Shown: positions 1 through 7,725 of the stretch, piece by piece
Position numbering within the stretch: position 1 is the stretch's first letter
Layout: each line of letters begins with the position of its first letter
Origin: JAICYJ01 sp963797565
Lineage (GTDB): Bacteria > Actinomycetota > Thermoleophilia > Gaiellales > JAICJC01
Length of the DNA: 64,000 nucleotides
Assembly: GCA_963797565.1 (NCBI GenBank)
Contig: CAWCPM010000008.1
Location: 1 to 64,000 of the forward strand
Direction of reading: 5' to 3'
The notes under the pieces: model-generated
What the model was told of the DNA's origin: nothing
What the model saw: the letters and a program-made list of their open reading frames with translations, nothing else
The model's database searches: none
Position numbers and translations under genes: made by a program

Positions 1-608
1 CCGGGCAGCCCGGGCATCAGGCGCGAGCATTCGTTGCCTTTGGCCCAGATCTGTGGCGAATACGGATCAAAGCCGTCCTTGCTGATGCTGACGGCGAAGA
101 CAGGGCGGCCCTGGGAATCGATGGTCGGGTCGGGCCAGTTCGGCACTCCGTGAGCGCGCATGCAACGGGCGAAACTCCGCTCCTCGGTCAGCACCTGCTG
201 CACCAGGGGTTGGGGACAGTCGCCGGCCAACATGCAATGTTGGATCGAGCCGGCGTTGACCGCCCCGCCGTTGTTCGGGAGCAGCTGCCGGCAGCTTTGC
301 CGGGCCGCCTGCAACGCGGAGCTGCTGACACCGAACCGCTGCGCGTCTCCCTTCGGGAGCTGTCCGCTGCTGTCGGGGTCGGGGAAGTTCGGCACGCCGC
401 GGGAGCGCATGCAGGCCGAATAGGCGACCGCTGACGCGGAGCCTGTCGATGTGCCCGCAATCGGTGAGGCGCCGGAACCGGTGGATGATCCGCTGCCGAT
501 GCCGCTGCATGCCGCCGACAGCACGGCTACGACGACCGCGGTGATGAGAGCCGCCGCGGTTCGCCGGTGTCGGTGCGGTGGATTCGACGCGCCAGTGCGT
601 TTCGTCAT
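1..608 (-). CDS. Cys-rich actinobacterial lipoprotein A (partial, runs off left edge)
   Basis: An open frame runs from ATG at 608 to the left edge without a stop, giving 202 visible residues. It begins with a basic N-terminus, a hydrophobic stretch and a lipobox (LSAAC, Cys34), so it should be exported and lipid-anchored. The mature part carries two copies of a motif of the form CMRxxGVPNxPDP, about 90 residues apart, and extra Cys pairs between them. It is the last gene of a minus-strand run of four paralogues; its start lies 11 bases after the upstream gene's stop and is preceded by a GAGGGTG ribosome site. This family is common next to two-component systems and efflux genes in actinobacteria, but I know of no assigned function. 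The C-terminus is outside the window. Confidence 0.8.
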   Translation of the reverse strand, partial: MTKRTGASNPPHRHRRTAAALITAVVVAVLSAACSGIGSGSSTGSGASPIAGTSTGSASAVAYSACMRSRGVPNFPDPDSSGQLPKGDAQRFGVSSSALQAARQSCRQLLPNNGGAVNAGSIQHCMLAGDCPQPLVQQVLTEERSFARCMRAHGVPNWPDPTIDSQGRPVFAVSISKDGFDPYSPQIWAKGNECSRLMPGLP

Positions 609-618
609 CGAAGCACCC

Positions 619-1239
619 TCAGCCCAGGTCCACCGGGACATCGCCCGCTATCCCGACGAGGCGCTCGCATTCACGATCCGAGGCCGTCCACTGAGCCGAA
701 CGCGTGGCAGCCTCAGTGATGCCGGCCCCACTGACGTCGAAATAGGGGCGCCCCCGTGAATCGATCGTGGGGTCAGGCCAGTTCGGAAACCCGCCTGACC
801 GCATGCACCGGGCATACCTCTGCTGGACGGTGAGGATCTGTTGCACCAGGGCCGGTGGACAGTCATCGGCCACAAGGCACTGCTGCGTTTGTTGCTGGAA
901 CGACGCACCCGTGTTCGGCAGCAGGTGCTGGCAGGCTCGCTGGGCCGCCTGGAGCTGGGACGGACTGACCCCGAGTTGCTGCGGGTCGGCCTTCGGGAGC
1001 TGTCCGCTGCTGTCGGGATCGGGGAAGGTCGGTACGCCGCGAGAGCGCACGCAGACCGAGTAGGCAACCGCAGACGGCGAGCTCATCGAACCCGCCGGGC
1101 TCGATGAGCTACCGGAACCGCCGGATGATGAGCCGCCGGCACATGCTGCGGCCAGCACGGCCAAGGCGGCCGCCGCCACGACCACGATCGCGGGCAGGCC
1201 GCGTCGGGGCCGTCGCTCAAGCGAGGCAATGTGGTTCAT
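619..1239 (-). CDS. Cys-rich actinobacterial lipoprotein B
   Basis: This 206-aa paralogue of its neighbours has a lipobox ending at Cys33 (VLAAAC) after a signal segment, a Ser/Gly-rich linker, and two PDP motifs (FPDPDSSG and NWPDPTID), each preceded by C-x-RSxG. Further cysteines lie between and after the repeats, suggesting disulfides in a surface domain. I chose ATG 1239 because GAGGTG sits six bases upstream; a GTG at 1248 is an in-frame alternative. It lies between paralogues C and A in one minus-strand operon. Function unknown; a cell-envelope role is inferred only from the lipobox. Confidence 0.8.
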   Translation of the reverse strand: MNHIASLERRPRRGLPAIVVVAAAALAVLAAACAGGSSSGGSGSSSSPAGSMSSPSAVAYSVCVRSRGVPTFPDPDSSGQLPKADPQQLGVSPSQLQAAQRACQHLLPNTGASFQQQTQQCLVADDCPPALVQQILTVQQRYARCMRSGGFPNWPDPTIDSRGRPYFDVSGAGITEAATRSAQWTASDRECERLVGIAGDVPVDLG

Positions 1240-1249
1240 GACGAGCACC

Positions 1250-1831
1250 TCATGACGTGTAGGGCAGGCTCGGCACCGAGCCGCCGATCATGCGCCGGCA
1301 TTCGCGATCCTTGGACACGAACTGCGGCGAATCCGTGGACTGCGTGCTGATACCGGTGCCACTCAGATCGAAGACCGGACGGCCTCCCTTGGGGCTGATG
1401 GAGGGGTCTGGCCAGTTGGGCACGCCGTGAGAGCGCATGCACTCGGCGTACTTCCGCTCGAGCGTCATGAGGTGCTCCACCAGCGTCTGCGGGCAGTCGC
1501 CGTACAGCATGCACTGATGGGTCAGTTGTTGGAGCGACCCGCCGGTCGGGAGGAGGTGCTTGCAGGTCTGCTCGGCCACCTGGTAGAGGCTGTCGCTGAC
1601 GCCGAGCTGCTGCGCATCGACCTCGAGGGGCCTTCCACCAGCGTTGGGATCGGGGAAGTTGGGCACCCCGTGCGAACGCATACAGGCAGAGAAGGCGACC
1701 GCCGACGGGGAGCTCGACGAGCCTCGCGGATTCGATGAGTCGCCGGCACCCGGGGAGGAGGGGCCGCCGCCGCATCCGGCCGCCAGCACGGCCAGGATCG
1801 TGGTCGCGATGATGCCGGCGTTCCGCTTCAT
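1250..1831 (-). CDS. Cys-rich actinobacterial lipoprotein C
   Basis: A 193-aa lipoprotein paralogue with a short signal peptide and lipobox (VLAAGC, Cys20). It has two motifs, CMRSHGVPNFPDP and CMRSHGVPNWPDP, separated by a segment containing TCKHLLP and a CMLYGDC cysteine pair. The ATG at 1831 overlaps the stop of the upstream gene as ATGA, so translation is likely coupled. A longer reading from 1993 would lack a signal peptide and overlap gene D, so I rejected it. Function not recognised. Confidence 0.8.
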   Translation of the reverse strand: MKRNAGIIATTILAVLAAGCGGGPSSPGAGDSSNPRGSSSSPSAVAFSACMRSHGVPNFPDPNAGGRPLEVDAQQLGVSDSLYQVAEQTCKHLLPTGGSLQQLTHQCMLYGDCPQTLVEHLMTLERKYAECMRSHGVPNWPDPSISPKGGRPVFDLSGTGISTQSTDSPQFVSKDRECRRMIGGSVPSLPYTS

Positions 1832-2388
1832 CGGCTGTAGGGAAGACCCGCCGGTATCAGCCTCGTGCACCTCGCCGCCGCCGTCTTGAACGCGAAAGTG
1901 TGCGTGTCGATGCTCGACGGGATGTTGAGCGTGACGTTGTTGTCCTGGAATGTCGGATCGGGGAAGCCGGGAAATCCGTGCGCGCGCATGCACGCAGCAC
2001 CCCTCAGGTAGTCAGCCTGATCGGCGGCGGTGATCGTCTGCTGGGGCCGGCCGTAGTCCGGGTGCAGGCGATTGCAGGTGTGGGAGATCGCGGTGAGGCG
2101 GGACGCGCTGACCCCGAGTTGCAGCAGCTTTGACTTGTCGAACACGCCATTACTGGTGGGGTCGGGCCACTTCGAGACCCCGTGGGAGCGCATGCAGCGT
2201 GCGAAGGCGAGCGCTCCGCTCTGCGCCGTGGTCGTGGAGGAGGCGACGCTCGCCACGCCCGGCGAGCCGTCGCTTCCACAACCAGCCGCGAGCACGGCCA
2301 GGACGGCAGCTGCGATGATGGCCACGGCTCGCGGTGCCTGTCGGCAGGCCCACGGCCGCCGACCGGGTAAGCGGGTGGTGTCGTTCAT
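1828..2388 (-). CDS. Cys-rich actinobacterial lipoprotein D, first gene of the operon
   Basis: 186 aa, with a longer basic N-terminus than its paralogues, a hydrophobic helix and lipobox LAAGC (Cys37). The twin motifs are present but diverged (VSKWPDP and FPGFPDP), and the middle cysteine pair found in A, B, C and E is missing, so this is the most divergent member. Two ATGs lie in tandem at 2391 and 2388; the GAGGAGG site fits 2388 better. It heads the D-C-B-A operon and is divergent from the response regulator gene at 2513. The 58-bp element at 2431-2489 lies 43 bases upstream. Confidence 0.8.
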   Translation of the reverse strand: MNDTTRLPGRRPWACRQAPRAVAIIAAAVLAVLAAGCGSDGSPGVASVASSTTTAQSGALAFARCMRSHGVSKWPDPTSNGVFDKSKLLQLGVSASRLTAISHTCNRLHPDYGRPQQTITAADQADYLRGAACMRAHGFPGFPDPTFQDNNVTLNIPSSIDTHTFAFKTAAARCTRLIPAGLPYSR

Positions 2389-2430
2389 CATGCCTCCTCA
2401 ACGGTTTGGGCCGCAGCTGTCCGCGGCCTC

Positions 2431-2489
2431 TCCGGTCTACTACGCAGCCCATGACACGACCCGAACAGCGATCGTTAGGCGGCTGTCAT
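2431..2489. promoter_or_regulatory. Conserved element between lipoprotein D and the response regulator
   Basis: This segment aligns without gaps to 5196-5253, upstream of lipoprotein E. Shared blocks keep identical spacing: TCCGGTCTA, ATGACA, CCGAACAGCG and GGCTGTCA at offsets 0, 20, 30 and 50. ATGACA and TGTCAT form an inverted pair. It occupies the divergent intergenic region, so it is a good candidate binding site for the adjacent OmpR-type regulator, which would make the system autoregulated. Binding is inferred. Confidence 0.6.
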
Positions 2490-2512
2490 CTGCGCGGGTG
2501 CAGAATGTGGGC

Positions 2513-3163
2513 GTGCGGGTACTCGTAGTGGAGGATCACGTGGCGCTGGCTCGCCGGATCGGCGAGGGCCTGCGCGACGCCGGGTTTGCCGTCGACGTGG
2601 TCCACGACGGCGCGGCAGCCCTGCAGAGCACCGCTAGCACCGATTACGACGTGGTCGTGCTCGATCGCGACCTGCCCGTCGTGCACGGCGACCAGGTCTG
2701 CCGCCGGCTCGTACGTGAGGGCCAGGCCGGTCGCATCCTGATGCTGACCGCGGCCACCGACGTCGAGGATCGCGTTGACGGATTGGAGCTGGGTGCGGAC
2801 GACTACCTCGGCAAGCCGTTCGCCTTCCACGAGCTGATCGCTCGCATCCGCGCCCTGGGGCGACGCGGGCCCGGGTCGCCGGCGGTCGTGCAGCGGGGCG
2901 ACCTGGTGGTCGATCGCGCCCGGCACCGTGCCAGCCGCGCCGGCATCCCGCTGACCCTGACCCGGAAGGAGTTCGGCGTACTGGAGTTCCTGGCCGGAGC
3001 GGACGGCGCTGCGGTGAGCGCCGAGGAGCTGCTCGAACACGTGTGGGACGCGAACGCCGACCCGTTCAGCAACACGGTCGCGGTTACCATCGCCCGGCTC
3101 CGGCGCAAACTTGGGGACCCGCCGCTGATCGAGACCGTCGTCGGCGTCGGCTACCGACTGTGA
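2513..3163 (+). CDS. OmpR/PhoB-family response regulator
   Basis: 216 aa. The receiver domain covers roughly residues 1-115, with acidic pair ED near residue 8, phospho-acceptor Asp51 (VVLDRDLP) and the conserved Lys in LGKPF near 101. The C-terminal winged-helix domain covers about 125-214 and ends in the typical VxGVGYRL. I start it at GTG 2513, just before the first beta strand; a GTG two codons upstream is also possible. It is translationally coupled to the kinase gene (GTGA overlap at 3160) and diverges from the lipoprotein operon. It likely controls those lipoproteins. Confidence 0.93.
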   Translation: MRVLVVEDHVALARRIGEGLRDAGFAVDVVHDGAAALQSTASTDYDVVVLDRDLPVVHGDQVCRRLVREGQAGRILMLTAATDVEDRVDGLELGADDYLGKPFAFHELIARIRALGRRGPGSPAVVQRGDLVVDRARHRASRAGIPLTLTRKEFGVLEFLAGADGAAVSAEELLEHVWDANADPFSNTVAVTIARLRRKLGDPPLIETVVGVGYRL

Positions 3164-4371
3164 CAAGCCATCTCAGCGCCCGGGCGCGGCTGACGCTGGT
3201 CTACACGACGCTGTTCACGCTGGGCGGAGCCGCGCTGATCTCGATCACCTACCTGCTGGTCGCGCACACCCTCAACAACACGACGACCACCACCCCAAAC
3301 GACGTGCAGGCCAAGGTCGAGCAGTGCCTCATGTTCACGGAGAGTCGCGGCGCCACTTCCGCCCAGGCCTCGCAGAAATGCGCCGCGCTATACACGAAGG
3401 GCGTCCAGGCCGGCGCATCTGCGCAGCGCGGCACGACGCTCACCCACCTGCTGACCTATTCGCTGATCAGCCTGGCCGTTGTCACACTGCTCGCCGCGCT
3501 CGCGGGCTGGATCGTCGCGGGGCGCATCCTGCGACCGGTGCACCGGCTCACCGCAGCCGCCCGCGCAGCAAGCGAGCAGAACCTGTCCCAGCGCATCGCT
3601 CTGCAGGGACCGCGCGACGAGCTGCGTGAGCTAGCCGACACCTTCGACTCCATGCTCGAACGGCTCGACCGCGCGTTCACCAGCCAGCGGCAGTTCATCG
3701 CCAACGCAAGCCATGAGCTGCGCACGCCGCTGACCGTCATGCGGACCGCGATCGACGTCGTCCTCGGCAAGCCGGAACCGACGCAAGACGAGCTGGTGTC
3801 GATGGCCGCCGACGTCCGCCAAGCCGTCGATCACGCCGAGCGGCTCATCGACGTACTGCTGGTACTGGCCCGCAACGATCAGGCGCGTGCCCTCACCGAG
3901 CCGCTCGATCTCGCCGTCGTCGCCGAAGACGCACTCGAGGGACGTAAGGCCGACGACATTACGACGATCACCACGCTGGGCGAGGCGCCGGTGACCGGCG
4001 ACGGAGTGCTGCTCGAACGGCTCGTCGCCAACCTGCTCGACAACGCCGAGCGCTACAACATCGCCGGCGGCACAGTCACGATCTCGACCAGCACCGACGA
4101 CAGCTCGTCGCTGGTGCGGGTCCTCAACACGGGCCCGGTCGTGCCACCCGATCAAGTCGACCGACTGTTCCTGCCGTTTACGCGCCTCGATGAACGCACC
4201 CGCCACGATGGCTTCGGTCTCGGCCTCGCCCTGGTGTCCTCCATAGCCACCGTCCACAACGGGACGGTGCAGGCCACCGCCGATCCCAGCGGCGGCCTCG
4301 ACGTCACCATTCGCCTACCCCGCCGCCACCGCCGGGAACAGGATGACCATGCACGCACGGACTGCCGGTAG
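3160..4371 (+). CDS. Membrane sensor histidine kinase
   Basis: 403 aa, starting at GTG 3160 overlapping the regulator stop. Order: transmembrane helix about 11-35, an extracytoplasmic segment 36-94 containing two cysteines (56 and 74), second helix about 95-119, HAMP, HisKA with the H-box SHELRTP (His185), and an HATPase domain with N-box (LLDNAERYN) and G-box (GFGLGLAL). It partners the OmpR-type regulator. The short sensor loop with a Cys pair, next to secreted Cys-rich lipoproteins, could sense an envelope or redox signal; that is inference. Confidence 0.93.
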   Translation: MTSHLSARARLTLVYTTLFTLGGAALISITYLLVAHTLNNTTTTTPNDVQAKVEQCLMFTESRGATSAQASQKCAALYTKGVQAGASAQRGTTLTHLLTYSLISLAVVTLLAALAGWIVAGRILRPVHRLTAAARAASEQNLSQRIALQGPRDELRELADTFDSMLERLDRAFTSQRQFIANASHELRTPLTVMRTAIDVVLGKPEPTQDELVSMAADVRQAVDHAERLIDVLLVLARNDQARALTEPLDLAVVAEDALEGRKADDITTITTLGEAPVTGDGVLLERLVANLLDNAERYNIAGGTVTISTSTDDSSSLVRVLNTGPVVPPDQVDRLFLPFTRLDERTRHDGFGLGLALVSSIATVHNGTVQATADPSGGLDVTIRLPRRHRREQDDHARTDCR

Positions 4372-4530
4372 GCGGCTCAACCATGCGCCTATCCGGCAGC
4401 GCAAGACAAGCGCGCCGAACAGCGCCGCCCGTCACATGGAGCGCGTCACCGCCGATCTTCCGGACCGGCAGGATGGTGGCAAGCAGGCCGCCGGGGGCCG
4501 TGCTGCGGCAATGCCTCTCATCGTCGCACC

Positions 4531-5133
4531 TCATTCCTGCCGCAGGAGCACAGCGCCGGGCTGATTCTGGCAGTGGCCAATCTTGGCGAGCATCCCCGGT
4601 GAACGCGTGGAAGCCATGGAAATGCCCGCCGTGGTGGTCTCGAAGGAGGGGCGCCCCGTGGAATCGACGGTGGGGTCGGGCCAGTTCGGCACCCCGTCGT
4701 TGCGCATGCACTGGGCGAACGTCCGACCCTCTGTGAGCGCCTGCTGCACCAGGCGTGCGGGGCAGTCGCCGTCGCCGTTCATCAGACACTTTGTCAGCGA
4801 CGCGGCGCTGAGCGACCCGCCGTTGTTCGGGAGCAGGTGCTGGCAGGCCCGCTCGGCTGCCTGGTATTGCGAGTCGCTGACCCCGAAGTCCTGCGCCTTA
4901 CCCTTCGGAAGGTTTCCGCGGCTGTCGGGGTCGGGGTAGTTGGGCACGCCGTGCTGGCGCATGCAGTTCGAGTAGGCGACCGCGCTGGCCGAAGCGACGT
5001 TGGTCGGTGAGCCGCCACCGGCCGCCCCGGGAGAGTTGGAACCGGCGCAGGCCGCCGCTAGCGATGCGAGAGCCACCAGCAGCGCGGCGTGCAGGCCCGC
5101 GCGTTGGATTGTCGTATCTCGATTCGTGCTCAT
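4531..5133 (-). CDS. Cys-rich actinobacterial lipoprotein E
   Basis: A fifth paralogue, 200 aa, lying alone beyond the kinase and convergent with it. Lipobox LAAAC ends at Cys29. Twin motifs GVPNYPDP and GVPNWPDP are intact, as are the middle cysteines (TKCLM and GDC). The C-terminus diverges from the others and ends shortly after HCQNQ. A GGAGG site precedes ATG 5133. Its upstream region carries the same 58-bp element as gene D, so the two transcription units are probably co-regulated. The 159 bp between 4371 and 4531 hold no gene or clear terminator that I can support. Confidence 0.8.
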   Translation of the reverse strand: MSTNRDTTIQRAGLHAALLVALASLAAACAGSNSPGAAGGGSPTNVASASAVAYSNCMRQHGVPNYPDPDSRGNLPKGKAQDFGVSDSQYQAAERACQHLLPNNGGSLSAASLTKCLMNGDGDCPARLVQQALTEGRTFAQCMRNDGVPNWPDPTVDSTGRPSFETTTAGISMASTRSPGMLAKIGHCQNQPGAVLLRQE

Positions 5134-5195
5134 GGCAGTCAGCCTCCTGTTCGGGTGGGCTGCTCCCTCCGGGTGGTCCGCGGCACCGTGACCTG

Positions 5196-5253
5196 TCCGG
5201 TCTAGCAGGGTGCGGATGACAGGAGCCGAACAGCGGGTGTTAAGTGGCTGTCA
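5196..5253. promoter_or_regulatory. Second copy of the conserved 58-bp element
   Basis: Gap-free match to 2431-2489 with the same spacing of its four blocks, 63 bases upstream of lipoprotein E. Bases between blocks have drifted, so the conserved blocks look selected. No gene reads away on the plus strand for more than 350 bases, so here the element most likely serves gene E. Probably an operator/promoter for the regulator at 2513. Confidence 0.6.
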
Positions 5254-5310
5254 GCGAGGAGTCCAGGCACCGCCATCGCAAAGGAGGTATGCGCCATTCG
5301 GCCTAGCGAG

Positions 5311-5368
5311 GCGGCGCAGGAGTCGAACCTACCAACCGATGGGCTACATCGGCCTGCCGGTTTTGAAG
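5311..5368 (-). repeat. selC 3' fragment, candidate attachment-site repeat
   Basis: A 58-bp perfect direct repeat of 10109-10166. Read on the minus strand it runs from the anticodon loop (TTCAAA) through the long variable arm and T arm into the 3' acceptor strand of tRNA-Sec. The sequence on the 5' side here does not fold into acceptor and D arms, so this is a fragment, not a second tRNA. Such partial tRNA copies are the usual scar of tyrosine-recombinase integration into a tRNA 3' end. From 5369 to 5617 I see no gene; a TATGCT at 5603-5608 may be a -10 box for the following kinase. Confidence 0.7.
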
Positions 5369-5617
5369 GCCGGACGGGTTTGGCTCTGCAAGAGGCCTCG
5401 CGAGGGGTCTGCGCCCTCGATCGCGCCCTCCACGAGCTATCCGCTCGGCTTGCCCTCCGCGGATCCATGGAATCGCTGGCGCCAGGCAGGCAGATTTGGG
5501 AGCAGTCGCCCTGTTTCTTCACCGCGGCGTCAGCGCTTCAGCGCGGGCTTCGGTAGCTGTCGAGATCGACTTAAGTCGCGGCGGCGCGGCAGTTTGCAGC
5601 GTTATGCTGTGCCGGAG

Positions 5618-6835
5618 ATGGCAGTGTCCTGGCCGCATTCCACTGTGCCATGGTTGCAGCGGCAACTGTTGCCGACGGCGGTGATGGAGCCGTCGCAGGA
5701 CGAGTCCGCCGTGCGCGACCGTGTCATCGACGGCGTCGTCGTGCTGGTTGCGGCCGTGCTGGGAGCCGTTTCGCTCGCGTCCGTCTGGGCTGGACGGGAC
5801 GCGTGGAGCCTCTGGCTTGACGTTGGGCTCGGCTCCGTTGCGTGTGCGGCGCTCGCGTTTCGCCGTCAGCACCCAACTGCCGTCGCCGTCTTCGCGCTCG
5901 CGGCGACGACCGTGTCGCCGCTGGCGGGGTTTGCCGCGCTGATCGCGCTGTTCAACGCCGCTGTCAGATCGTCGCCTCGCGCGCTGGCTTGGATCTTCGC
6001 GCTGTCGCTCGTCTCGAACGCGATCTATCCGCTCCTCTACCCCGATGCGGACACCGGCGGCTACTGGGGCACGATGGCCCTCTGCGTGCTGGTGATGACG
6101 GTCGCGATCGGCTGGGGGCTGTTTGCGCGAACGCGACGGGAGCTGGTTGCGTCGCTGCAGGAACGCGCTCGGCGGCTCGAGTCCGAGCAGCTGCTGCGGG
6201 TCGAGCAGGCGCGTGAGGCAGAGCGCCGGCGGATCGCGCGGGAGATGCACGACGTGCTCGCGCACCGTCTCTCGCTCCTGAGTCTCCACGCGGGCGCGCT
6301 CGAGTTCCGACGTGACGCCTCGCCTGAGGAGGTGGCCGAAGCTGCCGGCGTCATCCGCGCCAGCGGCCAGGCCGCGCTGGAGGAGCTCAGGGCCGTCATC
6401 GGGGTGCTGCGCGAGGAGGACGGCCGCCCCGGGCCAGAGGCGCCACAGCCGACGCTGGCGCAGATCCCGGCCCTCCTCGAGGAGTCGCGGGCGGCGGGGA
6501 TGGATGTGCGCTGGGAGGAGCGTGCCGCAACGGACGTCGTTCCGTCTGCTGTTGGACGCACTGCCTTCCGTGTCCTTCAGGAGGCTCTGACGAATGCGCG
6601 CAAGCATGCCCGCGGCGCGCCGGTCACCGTCCGCCTCGACCCGGGGCCGCCACTGGTGCTCGAGGTCGTCAGCGGTCGCGCGTCTGAGCTCCTCGACGAC
6701 GAACGGCTGCCCGGTGCAGGCCTGGGGCTGGTCGGTCTCGCAGAGCGCGTGGCGCTCGCGGGCGGCTCGCTCGAGCACGGCGAGGATCCGGCCGGTCGGT
6801 TCGTCGTGCGGGCCACGCTGCCGTGGGCGCCGTGA
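5618..6835 (+). CDS. NarL-type sensor histidine kinase (HisKA_3)
   Basis: 405 aa from ATG 5618; ATG 5684 (383 aa) is an equally open alternative and neither has a good ribosome site. Several hydrophobic helices fill the first half (VVVLVAAVLG, CAALAF, LAGFAALIAL, MALCVLVMTVAIG). A short coiled segment follows, then the dimerisation motif REMHDVLAHR with His211. A degenerate HATPase domain follows with ALTNARKHA as N-box and GLGLVGLAER. It overlaps the next gene (GTGA), its cognate regulator. Regulator, kinase and a transporter gene fill the segment between the two selC repeats, so this is likely island cargo. Confidence 0.88.
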   Translation: MAVSWPHSTVPWLQRQLLPTAVMEPSQDESAVRDRVIDGVVVLVAAVLGAVSLASVWAGRDAWSLWLDVGLGSVACAALAFRRQHPTAVAVFALAATTVSPLAGFAALIALFNAAVRSSPRALAWIFALSLVSNAIYPLLYPDADTGGYWGTMALCVLVMTVAIGWGLFARTRRELVASLQERARRLESEQLLRVEQAREAERRRIAREMHDVLAHRLSLLSLHAGALEFRRDASPEEVAEAAGVIRASGQAALEELRAVIGVLREEDGRPGPEAPQPTLAQIPALLEESRAAGMDVRWEERAATDVVPSAVGRTAFRVLQEALTNARKHARGAPVTVRLDPGPPLVLEVVSGRASELLDDERLPGAGLGLVGLAERVALAGGSLEHGEDPAGRFVVRATLPWAP

Positions 6836-7491
6836 GTGAGTCGATCCGCGTCCTGATCGTCGATGACGACGCGCTTGTCCGTTCGGGCCTGCAGCTCATG
6901 CTCGCCGGAGCCGCGGGGATCGACGTGGTCGGCGAGGTAGCCGACGGCCGCGGTGTCCTGGCGGCGATCGACAGGTACCACACGGACGTCGTTCTCATGG
7001 ACATCCGTATGCCGCAGCTGGATGGCATCGCCGCCACGCGGTTGCTACGAAGCCAGCCGAGGCCGCCGGCGGTGCTCATGCTGACGACGTTCGAGGAGGA
7101 CGAGCTCGTGTTGCGGGCGCTGCGTGCGGGCGCGGCCGGCTTCCTGGTCAAAGATACGCCGCCTGGTGAGATCGTCCGCGCGATCGAGCTTGTGGGCGCG
7201 GGGGAAAGCATGCTCTCGCCGACCATCGCTCGACGGCTGGTCGCCCTCGTCGCGGGCGACTCGGACACCGCCGCCCGCTACGAGGACGCGCGCGAGAAGA
7301 TGGGGCTGCTCAGCGGGCGCGAGCGGGAGGTGGCCCTGGCGGTCGGCCGTGGGCTGGCGAACGCCGACATCGCCGGGGAGCTCTACATGAGCACGGCCAC
7401 CGTGAAGGCCCATGTGTCTCGGCTGTTGACGAAGCTGGAAGTGGATAACCGCGTTCAGATCGCGCTGCTCGTCCGCGAAGCCGAGAACTGA
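6832..7491 (+). CDS. NarL/LuxR-family response regulator
   Basis: 219 aa. Receiver domain with DDD at 11-13, phospho-acceptor Asp57 (LMDIRMP) and Lys in FLVKDTP; a LuxR-type helix-turn-helix occupies about 150-215 (LSGREREVAL, STATVKAHVS). I chose GTG 6832 because it overlaps the kinase stop; GTG 6823 would add three residues. It probably controls the MMPL transporter gene 235 bases downstream, since this trio is a common actinobacterial arrangement; no operator was identified. Confidence 0.92.
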   Translation: MSESIRVLIVDDDALVRSGLQLMLAGAAGIDVVGEVADGRGVLAAIDRYHTDVVLMDIRMPQLDGIAATRLLRSQPRPPAVLMLTTFEEDELVLRALRAGAAGFLVKDTPPGEIVRAIELVGAGESMLSPTIARRLVALVAGDSDTAARYEDAREKMGLLSGREREVALAVGRGLANADIAGELYMSTATVKAHVSRLLTKLEVDNRVQIALLVREAEN

Positions 7492-7506
7492 GCCGGCCGC
7501 TCACCG

Positions 7507-7556
7507 CGGCCGCGCCGAAGCCGGCGACGCGCCCGCGAGGGTGCCCGGCGCGGCCG
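7507..7556 (+). terminator. Inverted repeat after the NarL regulator
   Basis: Ten-base perfect arms CGGCCGCGCC (7507-7516) and GGCGCGGCCG (7547-7556) enclose about 30 bases and are followed by a weakly T-rich TTCTCGCTCTC. It sits 16 bases after the regulator stop and could attenuate transcription before the transporter gene. The loop is long and there is no clean T-run, so confidence is modest. Confidence 0.4.
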
Positions 7557-7725
7557 TTCTCGCTCTCATCGTGACTCGTCCCATGGTGCTCGGTCGACGT
7601 CGAAGGTCGGTGTGCATCGGCGACTTTGGTCGCGTCGACGATAGCCGAGGGATCGATGCCGCCGCGGGCGTCGCAGTGGATCCTCCCCCGTGACGGATTT
7701 CGACGACTGCCGACAGGAGAGTCCC

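Noticed and set aside
5311..5400. A second tRNA-Sec gene at the left repeat.
   Set aside because: The 5' half does not pair into acceptor and D stems, and the anticodon stem has a mismatch, so it is a fragment.
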